Shown here: positions 1-5,732 of the stretch, one piece after another | Numbering within the stretch: position 1 is the stretch's first letter | Layout: each line of letters begins with the position of its first letter | Assembly (NCBI GenBank): GCA_910585395.1 | Contig: CAJUCK010000027.1 | Coordinates: 10,791-23,453 of the forward strand | DNA from: an uncultured Lachnospiraceae bacterium | GTDB taxonomy: Bacteria > Bacillota > Clostridia > Lachnospirales > Lachnospiraceae | Direction of reading: 5' to 3' | Length of the DNA stretch: 12,663 bases | The notes under the pieces: generated by a model | The model's database searches: none | Told to the model about the DNA's origin: nothing | The model's input: only the letters and a program-made list of their open reading frames with translations | Made by a program: the position numbers and the translations under genes

Positions 1-225
1 CTCTTCCCACAGATCCGAGAGCTCTCCCGGGGTCGGCTGTGTCGTGCTGACCGTATACCCGCTGCGCATACTGTCAAAAAACTCCTCCTCTCTCAGGGAA
101 ACTCCCTCCAAACACTCCTTCCCATCCACAAAAAATGTCATGGGCAGGATATAAATCCCATACTCTGCCGCTTCCGCCTTTGTAAGGCCGCTGTTACTGT
201 CTGTTACTACTGCAATCTTTCCCAC
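1..225 (-). CDS. DegV family protein (fatty-acid-binding), N-terminal part
   Basis: Partial gene: 75 codons are visible and the frame runs off the left edge. The protein begins (M)GKIAVVTDSNSGL, the DegV opening signature, and later has STTQPTPGE, matching the conserved STSQPSPGE-type segment that lines the lipid pocket. DegV proteins are cytosolic fatty-acid-binding proteins of about 280 residues; some are FakB subunits that present host or medium fatty acids to the kinase FakA. Whether this one is a FakB cannot be told from the N-terminus alone. The start chosen is GTG at 225-223, nine bases after an AGGAGG at 235-240; a CTG one codon upstream is less likely. It follows the HPt gene by 27 bp on the same strand and probably shares its transcript. 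This reading frame was found by direct translation of the window edge. Confidence 0.9.
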   Translation of the reverse strand, partial: MGKIAVVTDSNSGLTKAEAAEYGIYILPMTFFVDGKECLEGVSLREEEFFDSMRSGYTVSTTQPTPGELSDLWEE

Positions 226-252
226 CAGGGTAAACCTCCTTCTGATAATTTT

Positions 253-609
253 TCAGCCTATTGGCTCTATGGCCTTCATAATTTTATCGTAAGTCTCCGT
301 CAGCGCCTTCACATCCTCATCCAGACCATCTAAGTTGTTCGCACGCAGCTTCTCCACAATTACTACATCTGCATTCATCAAACTATCCAATCCCAGATTT
401 CCGGCCACTCCTTTCAGTGCATGGGCACAGTTAAAGGCATCTTCATACCGCTTCTCTCCCACTGCTTCCACCAGTCCCTGATAATTCTTGTCAGCCTTGA
501 ATTTCCCCAAGAGACGCTCGTACAGTCCTTCATTATTCATCAGTCTTTCCAATGCTCCCTCAATATTTACTCCTGCCTCTCTCATTTGTTCTTTTATTTC
601 CTGATTCAT
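253..609 (-). CDS. Stand-alone HPt (histidine phosphotransfer) domain protein
   Basis: A 118-residue cytosolic protein that is essentially a single HPt four-helix domain. The phosphorylatable histidine is His63 in the motif AHALKGVAGNLGL (His, then Lys66-Gly67), which fits the HPt consensus HxLKG. No other domain or membrane segment is present. HPt proteins accept phosphate from the receiver domain of a hybrid kinase and pass it to a response regulator. A hybrid kinase with two receivers and no HPt domain is encoded at the other end of this window, so a partnership is possible but not shown. The gene has its own promoter (709-737) and a GGGAGG ribosome binding site ten bases before the ATG. 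A DegV-family gene follows after 27 bp. Identification as HPt is firm; the signalling pathway is unknown. Confidence 0.92.
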   Translation of the reverse strand: MNQEIKEQMREAGVNIEGALERLMNNEGLYERLLGKFKADKNYQGLVEAVGEKRYEDAFNCAHALKGVAGNLGLDSLMNADVVIVEKLRANNLDGLDEDVKALTETYDKIMKAIEPIG

Positions 610-708
610 ACCTGTAAATCCTCCCTAATCATGTAATATATATTATTTCTGATTCATTCCTGCAGCATACCTGTAATTTTTCAAAACGCCCAATTATTTT
701 ACTTATTA

Positions 709-737
709 ATTTTATGGTATAAACCTGAAACTGTCAA
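709..737 (-). promoter_or_regulatory. Sigma-A-type promoter of the HPt-degV operon
   Basis: On the minus strand there is TTGACA (737-732), a spacer of exactly 17 bases, then TAAAAT (714-709). The -35 is a perfect consensus and the -10 matches in five of six positions. The predicted transcription start is near 702, giving a leader of about 93 nt before the HPt ATG at 609. No obvious operator is seen around it. This is a prediction from sequence. Confidence 0.8.
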
Positions 738-819
738 GGAAAATCTCGTTTTACAAAATTTCATCTTTCAATAGATGCATTCTGCAATATAATTCCCTTT
801 TTCTGCCCTTTTATCACTA

Positions 820-860
820 TTCTTACAGTGGAAAATTCGAGAAATTTCCCACTATAAGAA
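820..860 (-). other. Long stem-loop, fully paired only as minus-strand RNA
   Basis: Two 18-base arms (820-837 and 843-860) are inverted repeats with a 5-base loop. At DNA level two positions mismatch. Read as minus-strand RNA both become G-U pairs, so all 18 positions pair, while as plus-strand RNA they are C-A and A-C mismatches. No run of U follows on the minus strand, so it is not a standard intrinsic terminator. It lies about 85 bp upstream of the HPt promoter and 450 bp beyond groEL. It may be a structured RNA element, a processing site or a remnant of mobile-element ends. Confidence 0.5.
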
Positions 861-1029
861 AATGCTCATGTATGGTAAAGAAGCAAGCAGCCGAAAACAA
901 GAGATAGACCGCCGGCACCACACTATTCCGAACAAAAGAACCTAAGACGAAAAAATAGCTTTCATTTTGGGGAAAACGGTTTTATAATAAAACAATGAAA
1001 AAATCAAAATTTGAAAGGAGTAACAGACA
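861..1029. other. Intergenic stretch with no recognised gene
   Basis: Between the stem-loop and the transposase remnant, no frame on either strand gives a recognisable protein. A TATAAT hexamer at 983-988 and a GAAAGGAG at 1013-1020 on the plus strand precede only a 21-codon frame that runs antisense into the transposase remnant. The stretch could be further decayed insertion-sequence DNA, but I see no homology that I can name. Confidence 0.4.
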
Positions 1030-1151
1030 TGGAATTTCCTTCTGAATGTCTTTGCCAGTCTGGATGCCATACTCCTGCCGAAGCTGACAGATGATATTTC
1101 GTTTTCCCTCTGTCGTTTGTACTCTGTGCACAGGTCCTTTTCTCTCGCCAT
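1030..1151 (-). pseudogene. IS256-family (mutator-type) transposase, N-terminal fragment with frameshift
   Basis: From the ATG at 1151 the frame reads MAREKDL, then stops making sense. In another frame, starting about 7 codons in, it reads VHRVQTTEGKRNIICQLRQE followed by YGIQTGKDIQ. Joining the two across a single missing base gives the usual start of clostridial IS256-family transposases (MARxKxPVHRVQ, TEGKRNII, QLLQEY, then DIQ). Resemblance ends at about residue 40, where intact proteins continue into the DDE catalytic domain; nothing of that domain is present. The uninterrupted 69-codon frame from 942 to 1151 is therefore not a real protein. The remnant sits downstream of groEL in the same orientation. 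Confidence 0.65.
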
Positions 1152-1159
1152 AATAAAAA

Positions 1160-1193
1160 GTCTCCTATGATTTTTTATTTTATCATAGAAGAC
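1160..1193 (-). promoter_or_regulatory. Leader hairpin that covers the transposase ribosome binding site
   Basis: On the minus strand GTCTTCTATGAT (1193-1182) and ATCATAGGAGAC (1171-1160) form a 12-bp stem with one G-U pair and a 10-base A/T loop. The GGAG that would serve the ATG at 1151 (ten bases upstream of it) lies inside the 3' arm. Such hairpins are known in IS10, IS50 and IS200 to block transposase translation from read-through transcripts; the same role here is inferred. Confidence 0.55.
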
Positions 1194-1202
1194 CTTTCAA
1201 AA

Positions 1203-1226
1203 CACTATTTACAGAAAAAATTTCAC
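1203..1226 (-). repeat. Putative terminal repeat of the IS256-family remnant
   Basis: On the minus strand the segment begins GTGAAATTTTTTCTG and ends TAAATAGTG, resembling the outer ends of clostridial IS256-family elements, and it sits at the right distance upstream of the transposase start. The matching right-end repeat is not present, so the exact boundary cannot be proven. Confidence 0.4.
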
Positions 1227-1235
1227 ATGCTCGAA

Positions 1236-1274
1236 GCTGCCGCTTCACGAAATTTCATTCGTTAAAGCGACAGC
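1236..1274 (-). terminator. Stem-loop after groEL, possible terminator
   Basis: Starting 33 bases after the groEL stop on the minus strand, GCTGTCGCTTTAACG pairs with CGTGAAGCGGCAGC across a 10-base loop. The stem has 14 pairs, two or more of them G-U, with one bulged A. The U-run expected of an intrinsic terminator does not follow directly; the next T-run lies about 14 bases on, inside the insertion-sequence end. A smaller alternative hairpin (GAAGC, GGCA loop, GCTTC) overlaps its 3' arm. Termination efficiency is uncertain. Confidence 0.45.
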
Positions 1275-1307
1275 CCCTGCTCTGAAAATTAATACTTTAA
1301 TTTATAT

Positions 1308-2933
1308 TTACATCATTCCCATTCCACCGGCGCCGCCTGCTGGCATTGCTGGTACATCTTCTTTAATATTCGCAACCACGGACTCGGTGGTGAGCAGCGT
1401 GGATGCTACAGATGTCGCATTCTGCAATGCACTTCTGGTTACTTTTACAGGATCAAGAATTCCAGCAGAAACCATATCTACATATTCTTCTTTGGCTGCG
1501 TCAAATCCAACACCTGGCTCAGATTCTTTTACTTTATTGATGATCACAGCGCCTTCCAGCCCTGCATTGGCAGCAATATAGAATAAGGGTGATTCCAGCG
1601 CCTTTAAAATTACCTTAGCGCCTGTCTTCTCATCTCCCTCTAAGGAGTCTGCAAGCGCTGCCACTTCCTTTGCAGCATGAATATACGCGGAACCGCCGCC
1701 TGCAATAATTCCTTCTTCTACGGCTGCTCTTGTAGAATTCAAAGCATCTTCCATTCTCAGTTTGCTTTCCTTCATCTCTGTCTCGGTTGCAGCGCCAACC
1801 CGAATCACTGCTACTCCGCCTGCCAGCTTTGCAAGTCTTTCCTGAAGTTTTTCTTTGTCAAACTCAGAGGTAGTCTCATCAATCTGAGCTCTGATCTGAG
1901 CAACTCTTGCTGCGATAGCGTCTTTATCGCCTTCGCCGTCTACAATAATCGTATTCTCTTTCTGAACTTTAACAGACTTTGCACGTCCTAACTGATCCAT
2001 CGTTGTCTCTTTCAGTTCCAGTCCCACTTCCTCGGATATCACCTGACCGCCAGTAAGAATTGCAATATCCTCAAGCATTGCCTTTCTTCTGTCACCATAG
2101 CCTGGCGCCTTTACTGCAACTACGTTAAATGTTCCGCGAAGTTTATTGACAATCAGAGTGGTGAGCGCTTCCCCTTCAATATCTTCTGCAATGATAAGGA
2201 GTCTTGCACCAGACTGTACAACCTGCTCCAACAGCGGAAGGATTTCCTGAATATTGCTGATTTTCTTATCAGTGATCAGAATATACGGTTCATCAAGATT
2301 TGCTTCCATCTTATCCATATCAGTCGCCATATACGCTGAAATATACCCTCTGTCAAACTGCATACCTTCTACGAGATCCAGCTCTGTCTGCATGGTCTTT
2401 GACTCTTCAATGGTAATTACACCGTCGTTGGAAACCTTCTCCATAGCGTCTGCCACCAGATTTCCTACTTCCTCATCCCCAGCTGAAATTGCTGCCACTT
2501 TAGCAATCTGGTCTTTTCCGTTTACTTTCTGGCTCATTGCAGCAATGGTTTCTACTGCTTTATCAGTAGCTTTTTTCATTCCGCGTCTCAAAACAATAGG
2601 ATTTGCGCCTGCTTCCAGATTTTTCATTCCTTCTTTGATCATCGCCTGTGCCAAAACAGTTGCGGTAGTAGTTCCGTCTCCTGCGACATCATTCGTCTTG
2701 GTTGCAACTTCTTTCACAAGCTGCGCTCCCATATTCTCAAATGCATCTTCCAGCTCAATCTCCTTCGCGATCGTAACACCATCATTGGTAATCAGCGGCG
2801 CACCGAAAGACTTATCCAATACGACATTTCTTCCCTTGGGTCCTAATGTCACTCTCACTGTATCTGCTAATTTATCTACACCAGTCTCTAATGCTGCTCT
2901 GGCCTCTGTGCCATATTTTAATTCCTTTGCCAT
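1308..2933 (-). CDS. groEL: Chaperonin GroEL (Hsp60)
   Basis: A 541-residue protein, full length for the family, beginning MAKELKYGTEARAAL and ending in the typical Gly-Gly-Met tail. GroEL forms a double heptameric ring in the cytosol that encloses unfolded proteins and folds them in an ATP-driven cycle with GroES. Visible landmarks include TLGPKGRNVVLD near residues 29-40, the nucleotide-binding VAGDGTTTATVL loop with Asp86 (equivalent to E. coli Asp87), and the AAVEEGIIAGGGSA segment of the C-terminal equatorial half. The ribosome binding site AAAGGAG lies ten bases before the ATG. It follows groES by 24 bp and is expressed from the CIRCE-controlled promoter upstream of groES. Nothing is truncated or unusual in the protein. 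Confidence 0.99.
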   Translation of the reverse strand: MAKELKYGTEARAALETGVDKLADTVRVTLGPKGRNVVLDKSFGAPLITNDGVTIAKEIELEDAFENMGAQLVKEVATKTNDVAGDGTTTATVLAQAMIKEGMKNLEAGANPIVLRRGMKKATDKAVETIAAMSQKVNGKDQIAKVAAISAGDEEVGNLVADAMEKVSNDGVITIEESKTMQTELDLVEGMQFDRGYISAYMATDMDKMEANLDEPYILITDKKISNIQEILPLLEQVVQSGARLLIIAEDIEGEALTTLIVNKLRGTFNVVAVKAPGYGDRRKAMLEDIAILTGGQVISEEVGLELKETTMDQLGRAKSVKVQKENTIIVDGEGDKDAIAARVAQIRAQIDETTSEFDKEKLQERLAKLAGGVAVIRVGAATETEMKESKLRMEDALNSTRAAVEEGIIAGGGSAYIHAAKEVAALADSLEGDEKTGAKVILKALESPLFYIAANAGLEGAVIINKVKESEPGVGFDAAKEEYVDMVSAGILDPVKVTRSALQNATSVASTLLTTESVVANIKEDVPAMPAGGAGGMGMM

Positions 2934-2957
2934 GATAATTCGTCTCCTTTTTCTCTA

Positions 2958-3245
2958 TTAATCAGTTACCACTGCTAAAATATCATTCTGTTTTACGATA
3001 ATGTACTCTTCTCCGTCCAGTTTCACTTCATTCCCTGCATACTTGGAGTAGATAACTTTATCTCCTTCTTTTACCTGCATGGTCACTTCTTTTCCATCTA
3101 CATTTCCGCCAGGACCCACAGCCACTACCTCTGCTTCCTGAGGCTTCTCCTGTGCGCTTCCAGCCAGGATAATTCCAGACTTGGTAGTTTCCTCTGCCTC
3201 ACACTGCTTTAACACAACTCTGTCTCCTAATGGTACTAATTTCAT
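2958..3245 (-). CDS. groES: Co-chaperonin GroES (Hsp10)
   Basis: A 95-residue protein of normal length that caps the GroEL ring as a heptamer. It opens MKLVPLGDRVVLK, has the mobile loop at about residues 16-34 with the GroEL-binding Ile25-Ile26-Leu27 triplet, and ends with the family's IVKQNDILAVV strand. The ribosome binding site AAGGAGG lies seven bases before the ATG. It is the first gene of the groES-groEL operon. The untranslated leader of about 133 nt carries the CIRCE operator, so heat-shock control by the repressor HrcA is expected; hrcA itself is not in this window. Confidence 0.99.
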   Translation of the reverse strand: MKLVPLGDRVVLKQCEAEETTKSGIILAGSAQEKPQEAEVVAVGPGGNVDGKEVTMQVKEGDKVIYSKYAGNEVKLDGEEYIIVKQNDILAVVTD

Positions 3246-3342
3246 TCCTATTCCTCCTTGCCGAATATTCTGTTTTGTTCTGCAACTTTAATGTTAGATT
3301 CAGCCATATCTCTTATATTTCCTGTGTAAGAACTGGCTGCTA

Positions 3343-3369
3343 TTAGCACTCTATTTTAACGAGTGCTAA
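3343..3369 (-). promoter_or_regulatory. CIRCE operator (HrcA binding site)
   Basis: A perfect CIRCE inverted repeat: TTAGCACTC, nine bases, GAGTGCTAA. Both arms match the consensus in all nine positions and the spacer has the standard length. It lies about 10-35 bases downstream of the predicted start of transcription and roughly 100 bases before the groES ATG. In Firmicutes HrcA binds CIRCE and represses chaperone genes until heat stress. Confidence 0.97.
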
Positions 3370-3373
3370 CAAC

Positions 3374-3385
3374 TTATGTACATAA
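3374..3385. promoter_or_regulatory. 12-bp perfect palindrome at the groES transcription start
   Basis: TTATGTACATAA is a perfect palindrome that abuts the -10 element and covers the predicted transcription start of groES (about 3378). It is centred between two outward-facing CIRCE half-sites (3361-3369 and 3388-3396). Its position suits an operator for an additional regulator, but no named binding site matches with confidence. Confidence 0.35.
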
Positions 3386-3413
3386 ATTTAGCACTCCTTT
3401 TTTTCTTTGTCAA
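3385..3413 (-). promoter_or_regulatory. Sigma-A-type promoter of groES-groEL with embedded CIRCE half-site
   Basis: On the minus strand there is TTGACA (3413-3408), a 17-base spacer, and TAAATT (3390-3385). A third perfect CIRCE half-site, GAGTGCTAA (3396-3388), occupies the end of the spacer, and its last three bases are the first three of the -10 element. The leader to groES is about 133 nt. Confidence 0.8.
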
Positions 3414-3457
3414 TACACAATTTCAGATTTAATAAAAAGTTTATAAACACTGCCGAC

Positions 3458-4351
3458 CTAAAACAACTTCTTTTTCCGGAAAAACCAGAAACACGCCAAT
3501 ACCACCAAAAGGCTCAGCACTGATACAAAACCATAGCCATACTGCCAGCGCAGCTCTGGCATCCCTTCAAAGTTCATGCCATACCAGCCTGCAATCAGCG
3601 ACAGGGGCATAAAAATAGTCGTGACTGTAGTAAAGAGTTTCATAATCCGATTTTGCTCATAAGACAGAGCTGCGTCCAGCGCTTCTCTTATATGCACAAG
3701 CTCTTCATACAAGAACTGTGTCTCTTCTGTCAAATGTCTCAGTTTATTTTCATAAATCCGAAAATAACAGGCTGCTTCTTCATTTAATACTTTCTTATGC
3801 GTATCTTTTTTCTTTTCCTCAAGCCCATTTATCCCTTCTACCATATTTAAAAATTGTACATAATCATTTTTCCAGACTGTCAGAAGGCGTTTACATTCAA
3901 AAATGGAGCGGTTGCGATTCCGGTTGATCCTGCCTCCCACAATCTCCTGCTCCATATCAATCAGATATTTTTCCATCTTTTCGACTTTTTGCTTTCCCTG
4001 TTTTAGAATCCCCTCAAAGACTGTCTCCAGCTTTTCTTCCATCTTTGCCCCTTCACTGGAAATATTTCTTATTTGGCTCAGCACATGATTTTCATCTTTT
4101 AAAATTACCATAAAAAATTCCTGTTCATCCAGGAGAAAGGCGGCGCTCGCCACCCTTCGTTTTACATCTGCCCCCTCATGGAAACAAAAAGCCCCATACA
4201 GACAGTCCTCTATCATTTTTACTCCCACCCAGTAAGCAGGCTCCAGCCGGTACACAGACTGCATCAGCAAATCTTCCTGCTGGCTGCGCTCTTTTTTCTT
4301 AAGTTCTTCCCATTCCAATATACGGGTACTTCTTCCTCTGTTTTCTTCCAT
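3458..4351 (-). CDS. CorA-like divalent metal ion transporter
   Basis: A 297-residue protein with the CorA layout: a long, charged, helical cytoplasmic N-terminal part (residues 1-235), then two C-terminal membrane helices (about 238-257 and 273-292) joined by the signature YGMNFEGMPEL, with Gly258-Met259-Asn260 as the selectivity motif. It ends in a basic RKKKLF tail. CorA proteins work as homopentameric channels for Mg2+ and sometimes Co2+ or Ni2+; a few relatives export Zn2+. The substrate cannot be read from the sequence. The N-terminal domain is weakly conserved and shorter than in classical CorA (about 316 residues in E. coli). It lies 20 bp after spoIIP with only a modest AGGAAGG site, so co-transcription with the sporulation genes is likely. 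Confidence 0.85.
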   Translation of the reverse strand: MEENRGRSTRILEWEELKKKERSQQEDLLMQSVYRLEPAYWVGVKMIEDCLYGAFCFHEGADVKRRVASAAFLLDEQEFFMVILKDENHVLSQIRNISSEGAKMEEKLETVFEGILKQGKQKVEKMEKYLIDMEQEIVGGRINRNRNRSIFECKRLLTVWKNDYVQFLNMVEGINGLEEKKKDTHKKVLNEEAACYFRIYENKLRHLTEETQFLYEELVHIREALDAALSYEQNRIMKLFTTVTTIFMPLSLIAGWYGMNFEGMPELRWQYGYGFVSVLSLLVVLACFWFFRKKKLF

Positions 4352-4371
4352 AATTCAGACACCTTCCTTCG

Positions 4372-5658
4372 TCAGGGTGACAGCACCTTATGTAGAATAT
4401 CTGCCAGAGGCTCCATAGCATTCATCGCTTCCTCCAGTGAATTAGTCTGAGCCCCCACCTCCACCAGAAGGCTCTTAGGCCGGTAATGAAGGTTATAACG
4501 ATACCCTTTCAAATACGTGGCACGTGCAAATCCAGGATAGTACTCTTCTGCCGCCAGCTTCATCTGAAAAGAAAAGGCAAGGTTATCCGCAAGATTGGGA
4601 TTTGCCAGATACGCAATATTCCCATTAGCTGTGGTTCTGCTCAGCCCGTTGAAAAACATGATCTGCGCCGTCTGTTTTCCATTCACTTCTGAAACTAAAT
4701 GGGCCGTCTCTGGAACACCATCCCGGTGAAGGTCAATGATAACTTCAATGGAAGGATTTTCTGCAAGAAGCTGTTCCAGCGCAGGCCCAGAATAGGAATA
4801 TGCATTATCTCTGTCTTTCACATCATACTCTCCCATGTGATGCATCACGTTAAACCCATATTCCTCTCTTAAAAGCTCTGCCAGACGCTCCCCCAAAGCC
4901 ATAACACTGGAATTTGGATCGCCAGGAGCTGAATCTTTATACCCCTCTTGAGAATGGGTATGATAAATCAATATCTGTACATTTTCTTTTCCTGTTTTAA
5001 GTTTCATATCTTTCGACAGCATTGCCTGTGCATTCAATTCACTGCCGTCTATCGTGGTGGTCCGGTCAATCTGATAAAAGTTCTGTAAAAGATAGTCAAA
5101 ATCATTTAACTTCTCTCTGGAAATTTCCACTGCCTTTCCACTTTCTGTTCCTGGTCCATTTTCTGCTGAAGCAATTTCCTGTTTTTTCTGGCTTTGCTTT
5201 TTCTTTTTATTCTTTTTTTCCTGCTTTTCTTCCTTACTGTTTTCTTCCCAGCCGTTTTCTTCCGCCTGCTTTTCCTGCTCTTTCTGGTTCTCCTGCTGAT
5301 TTTCTTCCAGCATGCCACAGGTTAAGTCACTTTCAATCTGTGTACTGTACTCCGTCAATGTTCCGCTGAACGCATAAATCGGATAAAACTCTTCCATTCT
5401 ATTCTGCAAAAAATTCTCCAGGGTAAGCGGTCCTTTCCTCTCTTCCCGGAGCATCACAGGCATGCAGTTCTTCCATGCTGACACTGCCGTCTCTTCTTTG
5501 AGATAATTCAGGATCTGCTTCATTGCCGGAGCCTTCCCTGTAAATGCCATGTTCTGATAGCAGACAATGACAAACAGCACACTGAGTCCGCCCACCAGCC
5601 ATTGTATATATCTTCCTGACCTCTTTTTTTTCCTTAACAACGCTTTCCCCATTCCCAT
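4372..5658 (-). CDS. spoIIP: Stage II sporulation protein P (SpoIIP)
   Basis: A 428-residue peptidoglycan amidase/endopeptidase of the engulfment machinery, which with SpoIID and SpoIIM thins septal wall so the mother cell can engulf the forespore. A basic N-terminus and one membrane helix (about residues 20-36) anchor it. An unusually Glu/Gln/Lys-rich linker follows at 118-162. The catalytic domain covers about 222-426: YHTHSQEGY with His233, His235 and Glu238, IIDLHRDGV with His311, and LLVEVGAQTNS with Glu400; the two histidine motifs are the metal-ligand and catalytic sites of the family. The ATG at 5658 has no good ribosome binding site (nearest GGGA about 12 bases upstream), yet it is needed to include the membrane anchor. 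The gene follows gpr by 74 bp, as in many spore formers. Confidence 0.95.
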   Translation of the reverse strand: MGMGKALLRKKKRSGRYIQWLVGGLSVLFVIVCYQNMAFTGKAPAMKQILNYLKEETAVSAWKNCMPVMLREERKGPLTLENFLQNRMEEFYPIYAFSGTLTEYSTQIESDLTCGMLEENQQENQKEQEKQAEENGWEENSKEEKQEKKNKKKKQSQKKQEIASAENGPGTESGKAVEISREKLNDFDYLLQNFYQIDRTTTIDGSELNAQAMLSKDMKLKTGKENVQILIYHTHSQEGYKDSAPGDPNSSVMALGERLAELLREEYGFNVMHHMGEYDVKDRDNAYSYSGPALEQLLAENPSIEVIIDLHRDGVPETAHLVSEVNGKQTAQIMFFNGLSRTTANGNIAYLANPNLADNLAFSFQMKLAAEEYYPGFARATYLKGYRYNLHYRPKSLLVEVGAQTNSLEEAMNAMEPLADILHKVLSP

Positions 5659-5732
5659 CTTAAATCTATCTGTCCCATTGCTTTGCCTCTATTTCCATAC
5701 GGACAGTAAAGTATATGCCTGTACTAAATTTT

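Larger units (their letters stand above)
1030..1226 (-). mobile_element. Remnant of the left end of an IS256-family insertion sequence
   Basis: The segment keeps the arrangement of an IS256-family left end on the minus strand: an A/T-rich putative terminal repeat (1203-1226), a leader hairpin covering a ribosome binding site (1160-1193), the ATG at 1151, and about 40 codons of transposase, after which similarity stops near 1030. No right end was found in the 400 bp beyond. The rest of the element (an intact one is roughly 1.3-1.5 kb) is therefore deleted. Target-site duplications cannot be assigned. Family assignment rests on my recall of the transposase N-terminus. Confidence 0.6.

Noticed and set aside
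1029..1094. 21-codon plus-strand frame preceded by TATAAT (983-988) and AAAGGAG eight bases before the ATG
   Set aside because: It runs antisense through the transposase remnant, its -35 is poor, and a good Shine-Dalgarno match is not enough evidence for so short a frame.
942..1151. 69-codon open frame on the minus strand as a hypothetical protein
   Set aside because: The frame only fits the first few codons; the family-like residues continue in another frame, so it is a frameshifted transposase fragment.
2254..2961. Long 235-codon open frame on the plus strand across groEL and the groES-groEL gap
   Set aside because: It is antisense to a certain groEL gene, resembles no known protein in its composition, and has no ribosome binding site; it follows from the codon bias of groEL.
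3439..3448. Palindrome GTTTATAAAC followed by a T-run on the minus strand as a terminator after the corA-like gene
   Set aside because: A 10-bp A/T palindrome with no loop cannot make a stable terminator hairpin; read-through toward groES stays possible.
5106..5318. Very basic 70-codon frame on the minus strand within spoIIP
   Set aside because: It is an out-of-frame reading of the A-rich linker of spoIIP and has no ribosome binding site.
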